Origin: Symbiopectobacterium purcellii | Lineage (GTDB): Bacteria; Pseudomonadota; Gammaproteobacteria; Enterobacterales; Enterobacteriaceae | Assembly: GCF_019797845.1 (NCBI RefSeq) | Contig: NZ_CP081864.1 | Coordinates: forward strand, 2,976,001-3,040,000 | DNA: 64,000 nucleotides | Direction of reading: 5' to 3' | Part shown: positions 9,830 to 20,471 of the stretch, piece by piece | Numbering within the stretch: position 1 is the first letter of the stretch | Layout: every line of letters starts with the position of its first letter | Notes under the pieces: model-generated | Seen by the model: only the letters and a program-made list of their open reading frames with translations | Database searches by the model: none | Told to the model about the DNA's origin: nothing | Made by a program: the position numbers and the translations under genes

Positions 9830-11217
9830 ACGCGCCCTTCCAGATAAGGTTGATGTTGCAGCAACGGATGCTGACGGCTGGTATCACACAGCCGCCCCTG
9901 GGTATCGAGAATCTTCATGCGTGCCAGCCACTCACCAAACTCCGGCGCATGCTTCAATCCCAGCAGCTCGCGCACATACAGCGCATCATGAAACGAGGTA
10001 CTCTGATAATTGAGCATGATGTCATCCGCACCCGGAATGCCCATCAGATAGGTCAATCCGGCGGTGGCCAACAGCGTCAGCAACGTATCCATATCGTCCT
10101 GATCCGCTTCGGCGTGGTTGGTGTAGCACACGTCGCAGCCCAAGGGCACGCCAAGCAGTTTGCCGCAAAAGTGATCTTCCAATCCGGCGCGGATAATTTG
10201 CTTCCCGTCATACAGGTATTCAGGCCCGATAAAGCCCACGACCGTGTTCACCAGCAGCGGAGAAAACCGCCGCGCGACCGCATAGGCGCGCGCCTCGCAG
10301 GTTTGCTGATCGACACCGTGATGGGCATTGGCTGAAAGGCAACTGCCCTGCCCGGTTTCAAAATACATCACGTCGTTACCCAGGGTGCCACGCTGCAAGC
10401 TCAACGCAGCCTGATGCGCCTCTTCCAGCGTCGCCAAATTAAAGCCAAAACTGGCATTGGTGGCTTCAGTACCGGCGATCGACTGAAACACCAAATCCAC
10501 CGGTGCTCCCCGTTCTATCAATTTCAGCGTGTTAGTAACATGCGTCAGCACACAGGACTGGGTGGGGATCTCAAAGCGGTGAATGACATCATCCAGCATG
10601 TAATTGAGCTGTTCCAGCAGTGGCAAGCTGTCACTGGCCGGATTAATGCCGATCACGGCATCACCACTGCCATACAGCAAGCCATCCAGCATGCTGGCGG
10701 CAATGCCTTTTAAATCATCGGTAGGATGGTTAGGCTGCAAGCGCACGCTGAGATGCCCTGGCAAGCCAATCGTATTGCGAAAGCGCGTAACGACACGGCA
10801 TTTCTTTGCCGTCAGGATCAAGTCCTGATTACGCATCAGCTTACTTACCGCCGCCGCCATTTCTGGCATGATGCCTGGCGCAACACGCGCCAGCAGTTCG
10901 CTGCTGGTGGTGTCACTCAATAGCCAATTGCGAAAATCCCCCACGGTCAAATGTGAAATGGGTTCAAATGCCTGCTTATCATGACTATCAACAATGAGTC
11001 GCGTGACCTCATCCTGTTCGTAAGGAATCAATAGGTCCTGCAAAAAGGTCTTTAGCGGCACTGCAGCCAGCGTCATACGCGCCGCCATGCGCTCTTCGGC
11101 GCTCAGCGCCGCCACGCCTGCCAAATAGTCACCGGAACGCGCCGGTGACGCTTTGGCCAGTAGCGTACGCAGAGAATCAAAGGTGTAACGCTGGTGCCCC
11201 AGTGTCGTGTGATACAT
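9826..11217 (-). CDS. eutB: ethanolamine ammonia-lyase large subunit EutB
   Basis: The catalytic large subunit of ethanolamine ammonia-lyase: a 463-residue TIM-barrel that binds ethanolamine and the cobalamin radical at the EutB-EutC interface. Characteristic segments are VGDFRNWLLSD, GIMPEMAAAVSKLM, FETGQGSCLSANAHHG, LLGVPLGCDVCYTNHAEA and GIPGADDIMLNYQSTSFHD. No shell proteins, aldehyde dehydrogenase or EutA reactivase are adjacent, so this is the short eutBC-permease arrangement used for nitrogen or carbon scavenging without a microcompartment. It follows the permease gene by 15 bases. Confidence 0.97.
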   Translation of the reverse strand: MYHTTLGHQRYTFDSLRTLLAKASPARSGDYLAGVAALSAEERMAARMTLAAVPLKTFLQDLLIPYEQDEVTRLIVDSHDKQAFEPISHLTVGDFRNWLLSDTTSSELLARVAPGIMPEMAAAVSKLMRNQDLILTAKKCRVVTRFRNTIGLPGHLSVRLQPNHPTDDLKGIAASMLDGLLYGSGDAVIGINPASDSLPLLEQLNYMLDDVIHRFEIPTQSCVLTHVTNTLKLIERGAPVDLVFQSIAGTEATNASFGFNLATLEEAHQAALSLQRGTLGNDVMYFETGQGSCLSANAHHGVDQQTCEARAYAVARRFSPLLVNTVVGFIGPEYLYDGKQIIRAGLEDHFCGKLLGVPLGCDVCYTNHAEADQDDMDTLLTLLATAGLTYLMGIPGADDIMLNYQSTSFHDALYVRELLGLKHAPEFGEWLARMKILDTQGRLCDTSRQHPLLQHQPYLEGRV

Positions 11218-11232
11218 ACCCCTCCTCGCCTG

Positions 11233-12618
11233 CTATTTGGATGCCGTCAATTGGGGATCGAATACCGCCGACTCGCGCGCGCTGCGGGTTGCCCGAAACC
11301 AGCCATACCCCAGCAGCATCATGGCAGCAAAAATCAACGCCAGTAGCGTGTTGTAATACACCATGGCAACCAGGCAAATCACCGCCATCACCAGCGCAAA
11401 TGCCGGCGCAAACGGAAACCAGGGCGCACGAAACGGACGGCTGAGCGCCGGTTCACTGCGACGCAGTTTAAACAAGGCAGCCATCGAGGTAATGTACATA
11501 ACTATCGCGCCGAAAACCGACATGGTGACAATATTTGCCGTCAGAGGCAGTCCACCGATGGTGACGAACGAGTCGGAGAAGATGGCGGCAATCCCGACGA
11601 CACCGCCCGCTAAAATCGCGCGATGCGGCGTGCGGAAACGCGGATGGACACGCGCCAGAGAAGCAGGGAGATATCCCGCACGTCCCAAGGCAAAGATCTG
11701 ACGCGAATAGCCCATGATGATGCCATGAAATGAGGCCACCAGCCCAAACAATCCGAGCCACACCAGCATATGCAACCAACCACTGTTACTGCCGACAATC
11801 ATTTTCATTGCCTGAGGCAACGGGTCATTAATATTGGAAAGCTGTGTCCAGTCACCCACGCCACCGGCAAACAACATCACCCCCATAGCCAGCAGGCTTA
11901 AGGTCAGGATGCCACCGATAAAGGCACGAGGAATTGTGCGTTTGGGATCTTTGGCTTCTTCGGCGGCCATCGCAGCCCCTTCAATGGCGAGAAAGAACCA
12001 GATGGCAAAAGGAATAGCGGCAAAAATGCCGGATAACGCTACCGGACTGAAACTGTCCATCCCAGCCCAGCCACCACGGGCAAAGTTTGCCCATTCGAAT
12101 CCGGGCGCTACCACGCCCATAAACACCAGCAGTTCGAAAATCGCCAGTAAAGTGACTAACAGTTCAAAAGTAGCCGCAATACCCACTCCCAGAATATTCA
12201 ACCCCATAAAAACCAGATAGGCGCTGACCGCCACCCATTTGGGGTCCAGAGACGGGAACTGCACGTTGAGATAAGCACCAATCGCCATGGAAATGGCCGG
12301 AGGCGCAAACACAAATTCAATCAGCGTAGCAAATCCGGCAATAAAGCCCCCGGTTGGGCCAAAAGCGCGGTAGGCATAGGCAAAAGGCCCACCAGCGTGG
12401 GGGATAGAAGTGGTCAACTCCGTGAAACTGAAGATAAAGGCGCAATACATGGCCGCTATCGCCAATGAGGTGATCAAAAACCCCAGCGTACCCGACTGCG
12501 CCCAGCCATAACTCCAGCCAAAATACTCACCGGAAATGACCAACCCGACAGCAATGCCCCATAAATGGAAGCTGCCGAGCATCCTCTTTAATCCTGGTTG
12601 TGCACTGTTGGTTTGCAT
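11233..12618 (-). CDS. eat: ethanolamine permease (APC superfamily)
   Basis: A 461-residue amino acid/polyamine/organocation transporter with about 12 hydrophobic segments, matching the ethanolamine permease family found next to eutBC in many proteobacteria. The N-terminal segment GIAVGLVISGEYFGWSYGW holds the substrate/ion-site region of TM1, and FLAIEGAAMAAEEAKDPKRT is typical of the family. I placed the start at ATG 12618 (MQTNSAQPG), 28 codons inside the longest frame, because the extra residues are unlike the family. It is probably the first gene of the permease-eutB-eutC operon and supplies ethanolamine to the lyase. Confidence 0.9.
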   Translation of the reverse strand: MQTNSAQPGLKRMLGSFHLWGIAVGLVISGEYFGWSYGWAQSGTLGFLITSLAIAAMYCAFIFSFTELTTSIPHAGGPFAYAYRAFGPTGGFIAGFATLIEFVFAPPAISMAIGAYLNVQFPSLDPKWVAVSAYLVFMGLNILGVGIAATFELLVTLLAIFELLVFMGVVAPGFEWANFARGGWAGMDSFSPVALSGIFAAIPFAIWFFLAIEGAAMAAEEAKDPKRTIPRAFIGGILTLSLLAMGVMLFAGGVGDWTQLSNINDPLPQAMKMIVGSNSGWLHMLVWLGLFGLVASFHGIIMGYSRQIFALGRAGYLPASLARVHPRFRTPHRAILAGGVVGIAAIFSDSFVTIGGLPLTANIVTMSVFGAIVMYITSMAALFKLRRSEPALSRPFRAPWFPFAPAFALVMAVICLVAMVYYNTLLALIFAAMMLLGYGWFRATRSARESAVFDPQLTASK

Positions 12619-12954
12619 GTTGTTTATCCCGTAGAAAGACCCTATGGGAGTCACCGTGCAAAGCGCATACCAACGACGAAAAAACCTTACACAACTTGAC
12701 ATTGTGCAGGTACGTCAACGACCACCGACATTTATCCTGCGCTGTTTTGCAGCAGTTCGCCCCATAATGCAGCAGGTTTTGCTAATCCCAAGAGCAGCGT
12801 GGTGTACTGAAATGCAGCGTTTTTTTACCAGATAGTCACGGTATCGCGCTCAGAATCACCTATTATCATTAGCATTCATGATAAAAATACGGACACGTCC
12901 TGCGTTACACCCTTAAAGCGCCATCAGAACCGATAGGGAATAAGTGAGGCAACG
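12619..12954. other. divergent promoter region, permease-eutBC and yfcH
   Basis: A 336-base divergent intergenic region. It must carry the promoter of the eut operon on the minus strand and that of yfcH on the plus strand. A loosely Fur-like AT-rich stretch at about 12861-12886 (ATTATCATTAGCATTCATGA) does not match a 7-1-7 Fur site well enough to call. No small gene is apparent. Confidence 0.5.
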
Positions 12955-13857
12955 ATGCAACTACTGATTACGGGCGGAACCGGCCTGATTGGCCGTCACC
13001 TGATTGCTCGATTACTGTCTTTATCTCACCATGTCACGGTACTTACCCGGGATACAACGCATGCCCGTCAGGTACTCGGCGAGCGCGTGGAGTATTGGTC
13101 AACGCTGCAAAATCGCACCTCACTGGATGACATCGACGCCGTCATCAATCTGGCAGGAGAACCGATCGCAGATAAACGTTGGACGCCACAGCAAAAGCAG
13201 AAACTGAGCGAGAGCCGCTGGCAAATAACCGAGCAGTTGGCCACGCTGATTAACGCCAGCACGTCACCGCCCTCGGTATTCATTTCTGGCTCTGCGGTCG
13301 GCTATTACGGCAATCAAGGTGCCGAGTTGATCACCGAAGAGGAATCGCCCACGCCCGAGTTTACCCACCAACTCTGTGCGCGCTGGGAGGAATTAGCGCT
13401 CAGCGCGGAAAGCGATCGCACGCGCGTCTGCCTGCTGCGCACGGGCATCGTACTGGCGGCGAACGGCGGTGCATTGGCAAAAATGCTGCCCCCCTTCCGC
13501 GTCGGGCTGGGTGGCCCCTTGGGGTCGGGCAAACAGTACATGCCGTGGATTCATATCGACGATATGGTCAATGCCATTCTCTACTTGTTAGATAATCCGA
13601 TTCTGCACGGGCCCTTTAACATGACCGCACCTTACCCGGTGCGCAACGAGCAGTTCTGCGCCATGCTGGCCCACGTGCTGGATCGTCCGTGTTTTATGCG
13701 TGTACCCGCCTTCGCGCTCAAACTGCTGATGGGGGAAGCCGCCACGCTGGTGTTGGGGGGACAGCGCGCCATTCCGCATCGGCTAGAGGCCGCTGGGTTT
13801 GGCTTTCGCTATTACGAACTGGAAGAGGCTCTCAAAGACGTCACCGGGAAAAAATAG
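12955..13857 (+). CDS. yfcH: TIGR01777-family SDR epimerase-like protein YfcH
   Basis: A 300-residue extended short-chain dehydrogenase-like protein of the SulA/YfcH family. The Rossmann motif is [12 protein letters not shown] at residues 4-15; [15 protein letters not shown] and the YYG catalytic segment (SGSAVGYYG) follow, and the conserved C-terminal [13 protein letters not shown] is present. It probably binds NADP(H); the substrate is unknown. It precedes the converging his transport operon, as in E. coli. Confidence 0.93.
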   Translation: MQLLITGGTGLIGRHLIARLLSLSHHVTVLTRDTTHARQVLGERVEYWSTLQNRTSLDDIDAVINLAGEPIADKRWTPQQKQKLSESRWQITEQLATLINASTSPPSVFISGSAVGYYGNQGAELITEEESPTPEFTHQLCARWEELALSAESDRTRVCLLRTGIVLAANGGALAKMLPPFRVGLGGPLGSGKQYMPWIHIDDMVNAILYLLDNPILHGPFNMTAPYPVRNEQFCAMLAHVLDRPCFMRVPAFALKLLMGEAATLVLGGQRAIPHRLEAAGFGFRYYELEEALKDVTGKK

Positions 13858-13913
13858 CCACAGGGCGTATCGACGAGACATCGCCAGATACACCCTGTTG
13901 ATGATGCTACCCG

Positions 13914-14687
13914 CTACTTCAATGCACCAGAGAGAAATTGCTGCAAACGGGGGCTGGTCGGGTTACCAAATACGCGATCCGGTGGGCCCTCTTCTTCGAT
14001 CACCCCCTGATGCAAAAAGATCACGTGGCTTGATACGTGACGAGCAAACTCCATTTCATGGGTAACGACCACCATGGTTTTGCCCTCTTCCGCCAGTTGC
14101 TGCATGATACGCAGCACTTCCCCCACCAGTTCAGGGTCCAGTGCCGACGTGGGTTCGTCAAACAGCAGCACTTCCGGCTCCATGGCCAGCGCACGGGCAA
14201 TGGAGACACGCTGCTGCTGCCCACCGGAGAGATTGGCCGGGTATTTGTTCTGCGCCTCGCCGGTGATCCCCACTTTATCGAGATAACGCACCGCACGCTC
14301 GCGGGCTTCCGCTTTGCTCAATCCCAACACTTGCACTGGCGCTTCCATGACGTTTTCCAGTGCGGTCATAAAGCTCCACAGGTTGAAATGCTGAAAGACC
14401 ATGGTCAACCGCGTGCGTAGCAGTTGCAGTTGCTTCTTATCAAAGACTTTCAGTTGCCCGTCTGTGTCACGCACCATGCGAATCTCTTCATCGTTGACGA
14501 AAATCGCCCCCTCGCACGGTTTTTCCAGAAAGTTGATGCAGCGCAGCAGGGTACTTTTCCCTGACCCTGACGACCCGATAATCGAAATAACATCGCCCGC
14601 TTTCGCCTGAAGAGAAACCCCCTTCAGTACTTCGTGTTCCCCGTAACGCTTGTGCAGTTCCGTCACCATCAGTTTATGGTATGACAT
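13914..14687 (-). CDS. hisP: histidine ABC transporter ATP-binding protein HisP
   Basis: The ATPase subunit of the periplasmic histidine permease (HisJ-HisQMP2). In its 257 residues, Walker A is GSSGSGKST (about 38-46), the Q-loop is in [10 protein letters not shown], the signature is LSGGQQQR, Walker B is [13 protein letters not shown] and the switch His is in VVTHEMEFA. It is the last gene of hisJ-hisQ-hisM-hisP, 17 bases after hisM. It couples ATP hydrolysis to histidine import across the inner membrane. Confidence 0.97.
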   Translation of the reverse strand: MSYHKLMVTELHKRYGEHEVLKGVSLQAKAGDVISIIGSSGSGKSTLLRCINFLEKPCEGAIFVNDEEIRMVRDTDGQLKVFDKKQLQLLRTRLTMVFQHFNLWSFMTALENVMEAPVQVLGLSKAEARERAVRYLDKVGITGEAQNKYPANLSGGQQQRVSIARALAMEPEVLLFDEPTSALDPELVGEVLRIMQQLAEEGKTMVVVTHEMEFARHVSSHVIFLHQGVIEEEGPPDRVFGNPTSPRLQQFLSGALK

Positions 14688-14704
14688 GCTGTTTTTTCCT
14701 GATG

Positions 14705-15421
14705 TTAATGAGATGAACGGGTATGAATATGCCGCAGCCAGCGCCGTTCCGCGTGTTTAAACAGGCCGATCAGCACAAAAGAGATTGCCAGATAGATCAC
14801 CGCTGCAATGCCAAAGGCATAAAACGGCTGATAGGTGGACGCGTTAATATCTCGGGCAATTTTCAAGATATCCGGCACCGTTACGGTAAACGCCAGCGCC
14901 GTGGAGTGAAGCATCAAAATCACTTCGTTGCTGTATGCAGGCAGTGCAATACGTAACGCACCGGGCAAAATAATGCAGCGATACTGTTTAAACCGGGAAA
15001 AACCGTAGGCTCTGGCTGCTTCAATTTCGCCATGCGGCACCGAACGGATCGCACCGGCAAAAATCTCTGTGGTATAGGCGCAGGTGTTCAACGCCAATGC
15101 CAGCACCGCACAGTTCAGCCCGCTGCGGAAAAACGCATTCAGCATGTCGGTGCCGCGCACGATCTCCAGGCTGTAAACACCGGAGTAAAACACCAGCAAC
15201 TGCACGTAAAGCGGCGTGCCGCGAAATACATAGGTAAAGACCCACACCGGAAAACAGAAACGCCGCCGTGGAGAAACGCGGGCAATGGCCAGCGGGATTG
15301 CCAGCAGGCCCCCCATCACCACCGACGAAATCAGCAGCCATAGCGTCATCGCCAGACCGGTGAGACGATACCCATCGCTCCATAGCAAAGGTTGCCAGTA
15401 CTGTTGCAGGATCTCACTCAT
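14705..15421 (-). CDS. hisM: histidine ABC transporter permease HisM
   Basis: An inner-membrane permease subunit of 238 residues with about five membrane segments and the EAA loop ([17 protein letters not shown]) that docks onto HisP. It pairs with HisQ. The start overlaps the hisQ end by eight bases, indicating coupling. Sequence matches E. coli HisM over its length, including the [14 protein letters not shown] and [15 protein letters not shown] segments. Confidence 0.97.
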   Translation of the reverse strand: MSEILQQYWQPLLWSDGYRLTGLAMTLWLLISSVVMGGLLAIPLAIARVSPRRRFCFPVWVFTYVFRGTPLYVQLLVFYSGVYSLEIVRGTDMLNAFFRSGLNCAVLALALNTCAYTTEIFAGAIRSVPHGEIEAARAYGFSRFKQYRCIILPGALRIALPAYSNEVILMLHSTALAFTVTVPDILKIARDINASTYQPFYAFGIAAVIYLAISFVLIGLFKHAERRWLRHIHTRSSH

Positions 15422-16103
15422 AATTCACCTTCTTCACGCCCTGCGAGTAATGGCGTTCCAGCCACCACAGCACCCCGTTGGAGACCGTGGTAAAAATCAG
15501 ATACATCACCCCGGCGACAATGGCGAAATAAAACGGTTCATGCGCCCCCTTGCCCGCCAACTGGGTCACTTTGACAATGTCATTCAGCCCCAACAGCGAT
15601 ACCAGCGCTGTTGCTTTGAGCATCACCTGCCAGTTGTTGCCGATACCGGGCAAGGCAAAGCGCATCATGGAAGGAAACATGATGCGGCGAAATACCTTCA
15701 ATGGCGTAAAGCCGTAAGCCACGGCCGCTTCAATCTGCCCTGGCGGCACAGCCAGATAGGCACCGCGAAAGGTTTCAGTGAAATAGGCACCGTAGATAAA
15801 CCCGAGCGTGATGATGCCTGCCGAGAGCGGATCGATATCGATTTGTGCGATACCTATCGTTTCCGTCACACTGTTGAGCGCTATTTGCAGGCCATAAAAA
15901 ATCAATAACATTAACACCAAGTCCGGCACGCCGCGGATCAGGGTGGTGTACGCGGAGAAAAAACCGGACAGCAGGCGATTGGCAGAGAGCTTGGCGCCTG
16001 CGCCAATCAGCCCAATGACCAACGCCAACAGCAACGAGCACACCGCTAATTGCAGCGTCATGCGCGCTCCGTCAAGAATCAGGTCGGTATAGCCGTAGAG
16101 CAT
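15414..16103 (-). CDS. hisQ: histidine ABC transporter permease HisQ
   Basis: The second permease subunit, 229 residues, with the EAA motif QIEAAVAYGFTPLKVFRR and family segments TTLIRGVPDLVLMLLIFYG and FIYGAYFTETFRGAY. I started it at ATG 16103 (MLYGYTDLIL), the E. coli start; the open frame goes nine codons further upstream without family support. It forms the HisQM channel of the histidine permease. Confidence 0.96.
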   Translation of the reverse strand: MLYGYTDLILDGARMTLQLAVCSLLLALVIGLIGAGAKLSANRLLSGFFSAYTTLIRGVPDLVLMLLIFYGLQIALNSVTETIGIAQIDIDPLSAGIITLGFIYGAYFTETFRGAYLAVPPGQIEAAVAYGFTPLKVFRRIMFPSMMRFALPGIGNNWQVMLKATALVSLLGLNDIVKVTQLAGKGAHEPFYFAIVAGVMYLIFTTVSNGVLWWLERHYSQGVKKVNYE

Positions 16104-16169
16104 CGCGTGTTTCCGTCTAAAAAGGCACACTCTGCCTGCATGACGCAGGCAGATCCCAGCAACACGCCA

Positions 16170-16949
16170 TTAGCCGCCGTATACGTCAAAATCGAAGTAT
16201 TTCTTCGCGAAAGTGTCGTAAGTACCATCTTTGCGCATCTCTTCAAACGCTTTATCCAACGCAGCTTTCAGTGCTTTATCTTCTTTGCGCAGCCCCATAC
16301 CGGTGCCTACGCCAAAGAATTTGTCATCCTTCACCGCCGGACCTGCAAAGACGTAATCTTTGCCAGCCGGTAATTTCAGGAAGCCTTCACTGCCCGCCAC
16401 TTCATCCTGGAACGCGGCATCGATACGGCCTGCGGTCAAATCGGCGTAGATCAAATCCTGGTTCTGGTAAGCCACCACATCAATCCCTTTCGGCTGCCAG
16501 TTAGCGTTAGCAAAGGCTTCCTGGGTAGATGCCTGCAACACGCCGACACTTTTACCGCGCAGCGATTCCAGCGTCGGTTGAATGTTGGCCCCTTTCTTCT
16601 CAATCAGGCGCGCGTTGGCCGCGTAGAGTTTTTCTGTGAAAGCAATCTCCTGCTGGCGCTTCTCGGTGATGGAGAGCGAGGAGATGATGGCGTCAATTTT
16701 TTTCGCTTTCAGTGAAGGGATCAGCGCATCGAAATCGCTTTCCACAAAAGTGCATTCGGTTTTGATGCGTTTGCACAGCTCTTTAGCCAAATCGATATCA
16801 AAACCCACCAGCTCACCGCTGGCATTCTTGGACTCAAAGGGTGCATACGTCGGGTCGGTGCCGATTTTAAGATTCTTGGGAACATCGGCCAGCGCGCTTC
16901 CCGCAGCAATAACTAAGGCCAACGGCAGAATTCTGAATAATTTTTTCAT
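16170..16949 (-). CDS. hisJ: periplasmic histidine-binding protein HisJ
   Basis: A class 3 solute-binding protein of 259 residues that delivers histidine to HisQMP. A Sec signal peptide ([21 protein letters not shown], cleavage after residue ~21) precedes the mature protein. Ligand-binding family motifs are visible: [31 protein letters not shown], the paired Cys at LCKRIKTEC that form a loop disulfide in HisJ, and the C-terminal FDVYGG. It is the first gene of the operon. The argT paralogue found upstream in E. coli is absent here. Confidence 0.97.
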   Translation of the reverse strand: MKKLFRILPLALVIAAGSALADVPKNLKIGTDPTYAPFESKNASGELVGFDIDLAKELCKRIKTECTFVESDFDALIPSLKAKKIDAIISSLSITEKRQQEIAFTEKLYAANARLIEKKGANIQPTLESLRGKSVGVLQASTQEAFANANWQPKGIDVVAYQNQDLIYADLTAGRIDAAFQDEVAGSEGFLKLPAGKDYVFAGPAVKDDKFFGVGTGMGLRKEDKALKAALDKAFEEMRKDGTYDTFAKKYFDFDVYGG

Positions 16950-17365
16950 TTCGCAACCCTTATCTTGATGGAATGATGATCAAAAGGAATGAATATCACT
17001 AAGCGTAAAGGGGCGGTCAGACGCCTGCGCGCTCTTGCGCGAAAGGGATGCCAGCGCCGCCAGTCTCATCAGCAGAAACCCTGCAAAATCCGCGCCATAA
17101 TCGCAGCTGAATACGGATAAATCCGAAATCTGCCGCAGGCGCGTAGTGATAGGGCCACCCTGATGAGGGTAATGATGCCTGCGTTGATCGGGAAAGAGAC
17201 GGCGCGCTTTCCCGGCAACATTTTGGTGCAAACCAATCAACATTTGCACCATAACATCGCATCATCGCTTAAGCGTAGTGCAAACCTTGCGCAGACAGGC
17301 AAGAAAGCGAGAGAAAAGGTGAGCGGAATTGCACCTGATTGGTGTGTTTTTACGATTAGGCGCGG
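16950..17365. other. hisJ upstream region
   Basis: A 416-base gap between hisJ and ubiX, where E. coli has argT. It should hold the hisJ promoter. A 90-codon open frame at 16980-17252 on the minus strand has no ribosome-binding site or recognisable similarity and I do not call it. Several short GC-rich inverted repeats occur near 17020-17045 (GCGCGCTCTTGCGCG). Confidence 0.5.
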
Positions 17366-17935
17366 TTAACTGCCCTGCCAGCGTGTGAACAGCGCTTCAG
17401 GCAGGTCAATATCAAACTGATCGAGCACACGGTTGACGGTTTGATCCACCACCTCTTGCAGCGTTTGCGGACGGTGATAAAACGCGGGAACGGGCGGCAT
17501 GATCACCGCGCCCATTTCTGCGGCAGCCGTCATCAGACGCAGATGCCCGAGGTGCAACGGGGTTTCACGCACGCACAACACCAATGGGCGACGCTCTTTC
17601 AGTATCACATCTGCGGCGCGAATCAATAAGTTATCGCTGTAGCTGTGCACCACTCCCGAGAGGGTTTTGATGGAACACGGGAGAATCACCATTCCTGCGG
17701 TGCGAAACGAACCGGACGACAGCGACGCGGCGATGTCACGGCTGTCATGCACCACATCCGCCAATGCCTGCACATCGCGCACAGTAAAATCAGTTTCGAG
17801 CATCAGCGTTTGTCGGGCGGCCGGACTCATGATCAAATGGGTTTCCACGTCGGCCAACGGCTGTAACACCTGCAACAGGCGCACGCCATAAATTGCGCCG
17901 CTGGCACCGGAAAGTCCAATAATGAGTCGTTTCAT
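17366..17935 (-). CDS. ubiX: flavin prenyltransferase UbiX
   Basis: UbiX transfers a dimethylallyl group to FMN, making the prenylated FMN cofactor needed by the decarboxylase UbiD in ubiquinone synthesis. The protein is 189 residues. The FMN-binding GLSGASGAIYGVRLL is at residues 6-20; SIKTLSGVVHSYSDNLLIRA and the ETPLHLGHLRLM prenyl/FMN-site segments follow. I chose ATG 17935 (MKRLIIGLSG), the family start. It follows purF on the same strand, but a terminator-like hairpin separates them. Confidence 0.96.
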   Translation of the reverse strand: MKRLIIGLSGASGAIYGVRLLQVLQPLADVETHLIMSPAARQTLMLETDFTVRDVQALADVVHDSRDIAASLSSGSFRTAGMVILPCSIKTLSGVVHSYSDNLLIRAADVILKERRPLVLCVRETPLHLGHLRLMTAAAEMGAVIMPPVPAFYHRPQTLQEVVDQTVNRVLDQFDIDLPEALFTRWQGS

Positions 17936-18009
17936 GCCAAACCTCGAAATGCCGCTGTACAAAAAGGATAACGGGCAGACTTTGCCTTATCCCCGCTCAA
18001 TAAGCAACA

Positions 18010-18035
18010 AAGGGAGGCGCTTACGCACCTCCCTT
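18010..18035 (-). terminator. terminator-like hairpin after purF
   Basis: Arms AAGGGAGGCGC and GCACCTCCCTT pair over 11 bases (one G-U) around TTAC. On the minus strand they are followed by TGTTGCTTATTG, a weak U-rich tail. It is positioned to end the cvpA-purF transcript before ubiX. Confidence 0.6.
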
Positions 18036-18070
18036 CTCACTTTCATTGCCAATTGGCAGCGTGGATGACA

Positions 18071-19588
18071 TTAACCTTCGTTATGCAGTTCCAGATCTTC
18101 GACTTCGTTCTGACCACGTAACGCCTTGGCATCGTCATTACGCAACCCTTCCAGATAGTCGAGGTAACCCTGATCGACATCTTTTGTCACGTAGATACCG
18201 TTAAATACTGAGCATTCAAACTGCACGATATCCGGGTTTTCTTCACGCGCGGCGGCGATCAAATCGTCCAAATCCTGGAAAATCAGGGCGTCGGCACCAA
18301 TAATCTGGCGAATCTCTTCCACTTCGCGACCATGGGCAATCAGCTCATTGGCGCTCGGCATATCAATGCCGTACACGTTAGGGAAACGAATTTCCGGCGC
18401 GGCAGAGGCCAGATAAACGCGGCGTGCACCGGCTTCACGCGCCATCTCGACAATTTGCTCCGAGGTGGTACCGCGCACGATGGAGTCATCCACCAGCAGC
18501 ACGTTTTTATCGCGGAACTCAGCGCGGTTGGCGTTCAATTTGCGACGCACCGAGTTTTTACGCTGTTCCTGACCCGGCATGATAAAGGTACGACCAACAT
18601 AGCGGTTTTTCACAAACCCCTGGCGGTACGGTTTATCGATAATGCGCGCAATCTCCAAGGCGATATCGCAGGAGGTTTCTGGAATCGGGATCACTACATC
18701 GATATCCAGATCTTCCCACACGCGGGCAATCTTCTCGCCCAGCTTTTGGCCCATGCGCACGCGGGCGCTGTAGACCGAAATTTTGTCGATAAAAGAGTCC
18801 GGGCGAGCAAAATAGACATACTCAAACAGACACGGGTTGCTTTTCGGGTTTTCGGCGCACTGGCGCGTAAACAGTTGCCCTTTCTCAGTGATGTAAACCG
18901 CCTCTCCCGGCGCTACGTCACGCAAGAACTCAAAGCCAAGGGTATCGAGCGCCACGCTCTCCGAGGCCACCATATACTCGATGCGGCCATCGGTCAGTTC
19001 GCGCTTGCCGATCACCAGCGGACGGATACCGTTTGGATCGCGGAAAGCGAACAAACCGTGTCCGATGATCATCCCGACGCAGGCATAAGCACCACGAATC
19101 ATTTTGTGGGTCGCGGCAACGGCAGCAAACACGTTGTCGGCATCCAGCGGATAGTGCTGAAAACGATCCAACTCGCAGGCAAAGATATTAAGCAGGATCT
19201 CTGAATCAGAAGTGGTGTTAACGTGGCGACGCCCTTGCTCAAACAACTGTTTGCGCAATTCATGAGCGTTGGTCAGGTTACCGTTGTGCGCCAGCGTGAT
19301 GCCAAACGGGGAATTGACATAAAACGGCTGGGCCTCCGATGCGCTGGAGCTGCCCGCGGTAGGATAACGCACATGTCCCACGCCCATATTGCCTTGCAGA
19401 CGCTGCATATGACGCGCCTCAAATACGTCCTTCACCAGGCCGTTCGCCTTACGCAGGCGGAAGCAGTTCATGGGATCGATGGTGACGATGCCTGCGGCAT
19501 CTTGTCCACGGTGCTGTAACACCGTTAACGCGTCATAAATCGACTGGTTTACCGGTGTAAAACCGGCGATACCGACAATACCGCACAT
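18071..19588 (-). CDS. purF: amidophosphoribosyltransferase PurF
   Basis: PurF makes phosphoribosylamine from PRPP and glutamine, the first committed step of purine synthesis. The 505-residue protein starts MCGIVGIAG, so the Ntn nucleophile Cys2 is exposed after Met removal. The glutaminase domain carries [10 protein letters not shown] and LAHNGNLTN; the PRPP-binding motif [14 protein letters not shown] lies near residue 365. It is 21 bases downstream of cvpA and shares its PurR-controlled promoter. Confidence 0.98.
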   Translation of the reverse strand: MCGIVGIAGFTPVNQSIYDALTVLQHRGQDAAGIVTIDPMNCFRLRKANGLVKDVFEARHMQRLQGNMGVGHVRYPTAGSSSASEAQPFYVNSPFGITLAHNGNLTNAHELRKQLFEQGRRHVNTTSDSEILLNIFACELDRFQHYPLDADNVFAAVAATHKMIRGAYACVGMIIGHGLFAFRDPNGIRPLVIGKRELTDGRIEYMVASESVALDTLGFEFLRDVAPGEAVYITEKGQLFTRQCAENPKSNPCLFEYVYFARPDSFIDKISVYSARVRMGQKLGEKIARVWEDLDIDVVIPIPETSCDIALEIARIIDKPYRQGFVKNRYVGRTFIMPGQEQRKNSVRRKLNANRAEFRDKNVLLVDDSIVRGTTSEQIVEMAREAGARRVYLASAAPEIRFPNVYGIDMPSANELIAHGREVEEIRQIIGADALIFQDLDDLIAAAREENPDIVQFECSVFNGIYVTKDVDQGYLDYLEGLRNDDAKALRGQNEVEDLELHNEG

Positions 19589-19609
19589 GTTGTCTTTTCC
19601 TCATCAGCG

Positions 19610-20110
19610 CTACCGCAGCTCTATGTGCTGCGGCAAGAAACTTGACGTGCTCTGCAGGTAGTCGAAAAACCACCTGATGATATAGCTAAACTGCGGGATG
19701 AGCTGAGACCGTTTCCAGTCGTCGCTTTGTGAAAAACCGGTAAAGGTATCCAAAAAGAACAGCAGTGCGGAGACAATCAACACACCGCGCAGCGCACCAA
19801 AGCAAATGCCCAGTACCCTGTCGGTGCCTGAAAGCCCGGTTCGTTCAACCAGTGAACCTATCACATAGTTGACGATCGCTCCCACAATCAATGTCGCAAT
19901 AAACAGAATGGCGATGGCAACCCCGTTGCGCACCAGCTCGTCTTCAAAACGCGTGAAATAGACCGACAGGTATGGGTAATAATGGCTGGCGACAAAGAAT
20001 GCACTGCCCCAGGTGATCAGCGAAAGCGCCTCACGAACAAAGCCCCGGATCAAACTGACCAGCGCAGAGAAACCAATAATGCCAATGATGACGTAATCAA
20101 CCCAAACCAT
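19610..20110 (-). CDS. cvpA: CvpA inner-membrane protein
   Basis: A 166-residue membrane protein required for colicin V production in E. coli, with about four hydrophobic segments and the conserved [17 protein letters not shown] loop and [18 protein letters not shown] motif. I placed the start at ATG 20110 ([10 protein letters not shown]), as in E. coli; the open frame has four extra codons upstream. It is the first gene of cvpA-purF, and a PurR-box match lies 120 bases upstream. Confidence 0.94.
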   Translation of the reverse strand: MVWVDYVIIGIIGFSALVSLIRGFVREALSLITWGSAFFVASHYYPYLSVYFTRFEDELVRNGVAIAILFIATLIVGAIVNYVIGSLVERTGLSGTDRVLGICFGALRGVLIVSALLFFLDTFTGFSQSDDWKRSQLIPQFSYIIRWFFDYLQSTSSFLPQHIELR

Positions 20111-20229
20111 GAATTCTCTCACTCACGAACGATGCCAACACAACCTCTCTCGCACCAACAACAATTACCGCCGATTCAAGAGAGCATAGCGCCGCTCATC
20201 ATCCTGTTCGCGGCGCATTCTAACAGAAA

Positions 20230-20245
20230 AAGAAAACGTTTGCGT
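20230..20245. promoter_or_regulatory. PurR operator of cvpA-purF
   Basis: The 16-mer AAGAAAACGTTTGCGT matches the PurR consensus ACGCAAACGTTTGCGT at 14 of 16 positions. It sits where PurR controls cvpA-purF in E. coli. Confidence 0.75.
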
Positions 20246-20317
20246 AGCCTATTTCCCAACGATTTCACCGATAGGCGAATTTGCTGGCAGCGCACTGGCA
20301 AAGTCACTTTTCTTCCT

Positions 20318-20413
20318 CGTCATCCTCGGCAAAAGCCGGGGATCCCTGCAAGAATGAACGCATTTTTTCTGCCAGAGATTCCCGCCTACACGGTAATGAC
20401 GCGGTAGGCGGGG
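20318..20413. repeat. pair of short palindromic intergenic units
   Basis: Two related units in opposite orientation. The first (20318-20347) reads CGTCATCCTCGGC-AAAA-GCCGGGGAT. The second has perfect arms CCCGCCTAC (20381-20389) and GTAGGCGGG (20404-20412), followed by GGATGACC. The shared half-motif is CGTCATcC/GGGATgac. They resemble the short extragenic palindromes (REP-like) of proteobacteria. No T-run follows, so they are not ordinary terminators. Confidence 0.5.
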
Positions 20414-20471
20414 ATGACCGATTTAGTGGGTTTTGCCAACAACCTCGGTGAACATAGCCCTCTGGTACCCC

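Noticed and set aside
12855..12890. Fur box upstream of the ethanolamine permease
   Set aside because: Only about 10 of 14 informative positions of the 7-1-7 site match, within range of chance in AT-rich DNA.
13861..13897. Terminator between yfcH and hisP
   Set aside because: CAGGGCGTATC/GATACACCCTG pair imperfectly and no T-run follows on either strand.
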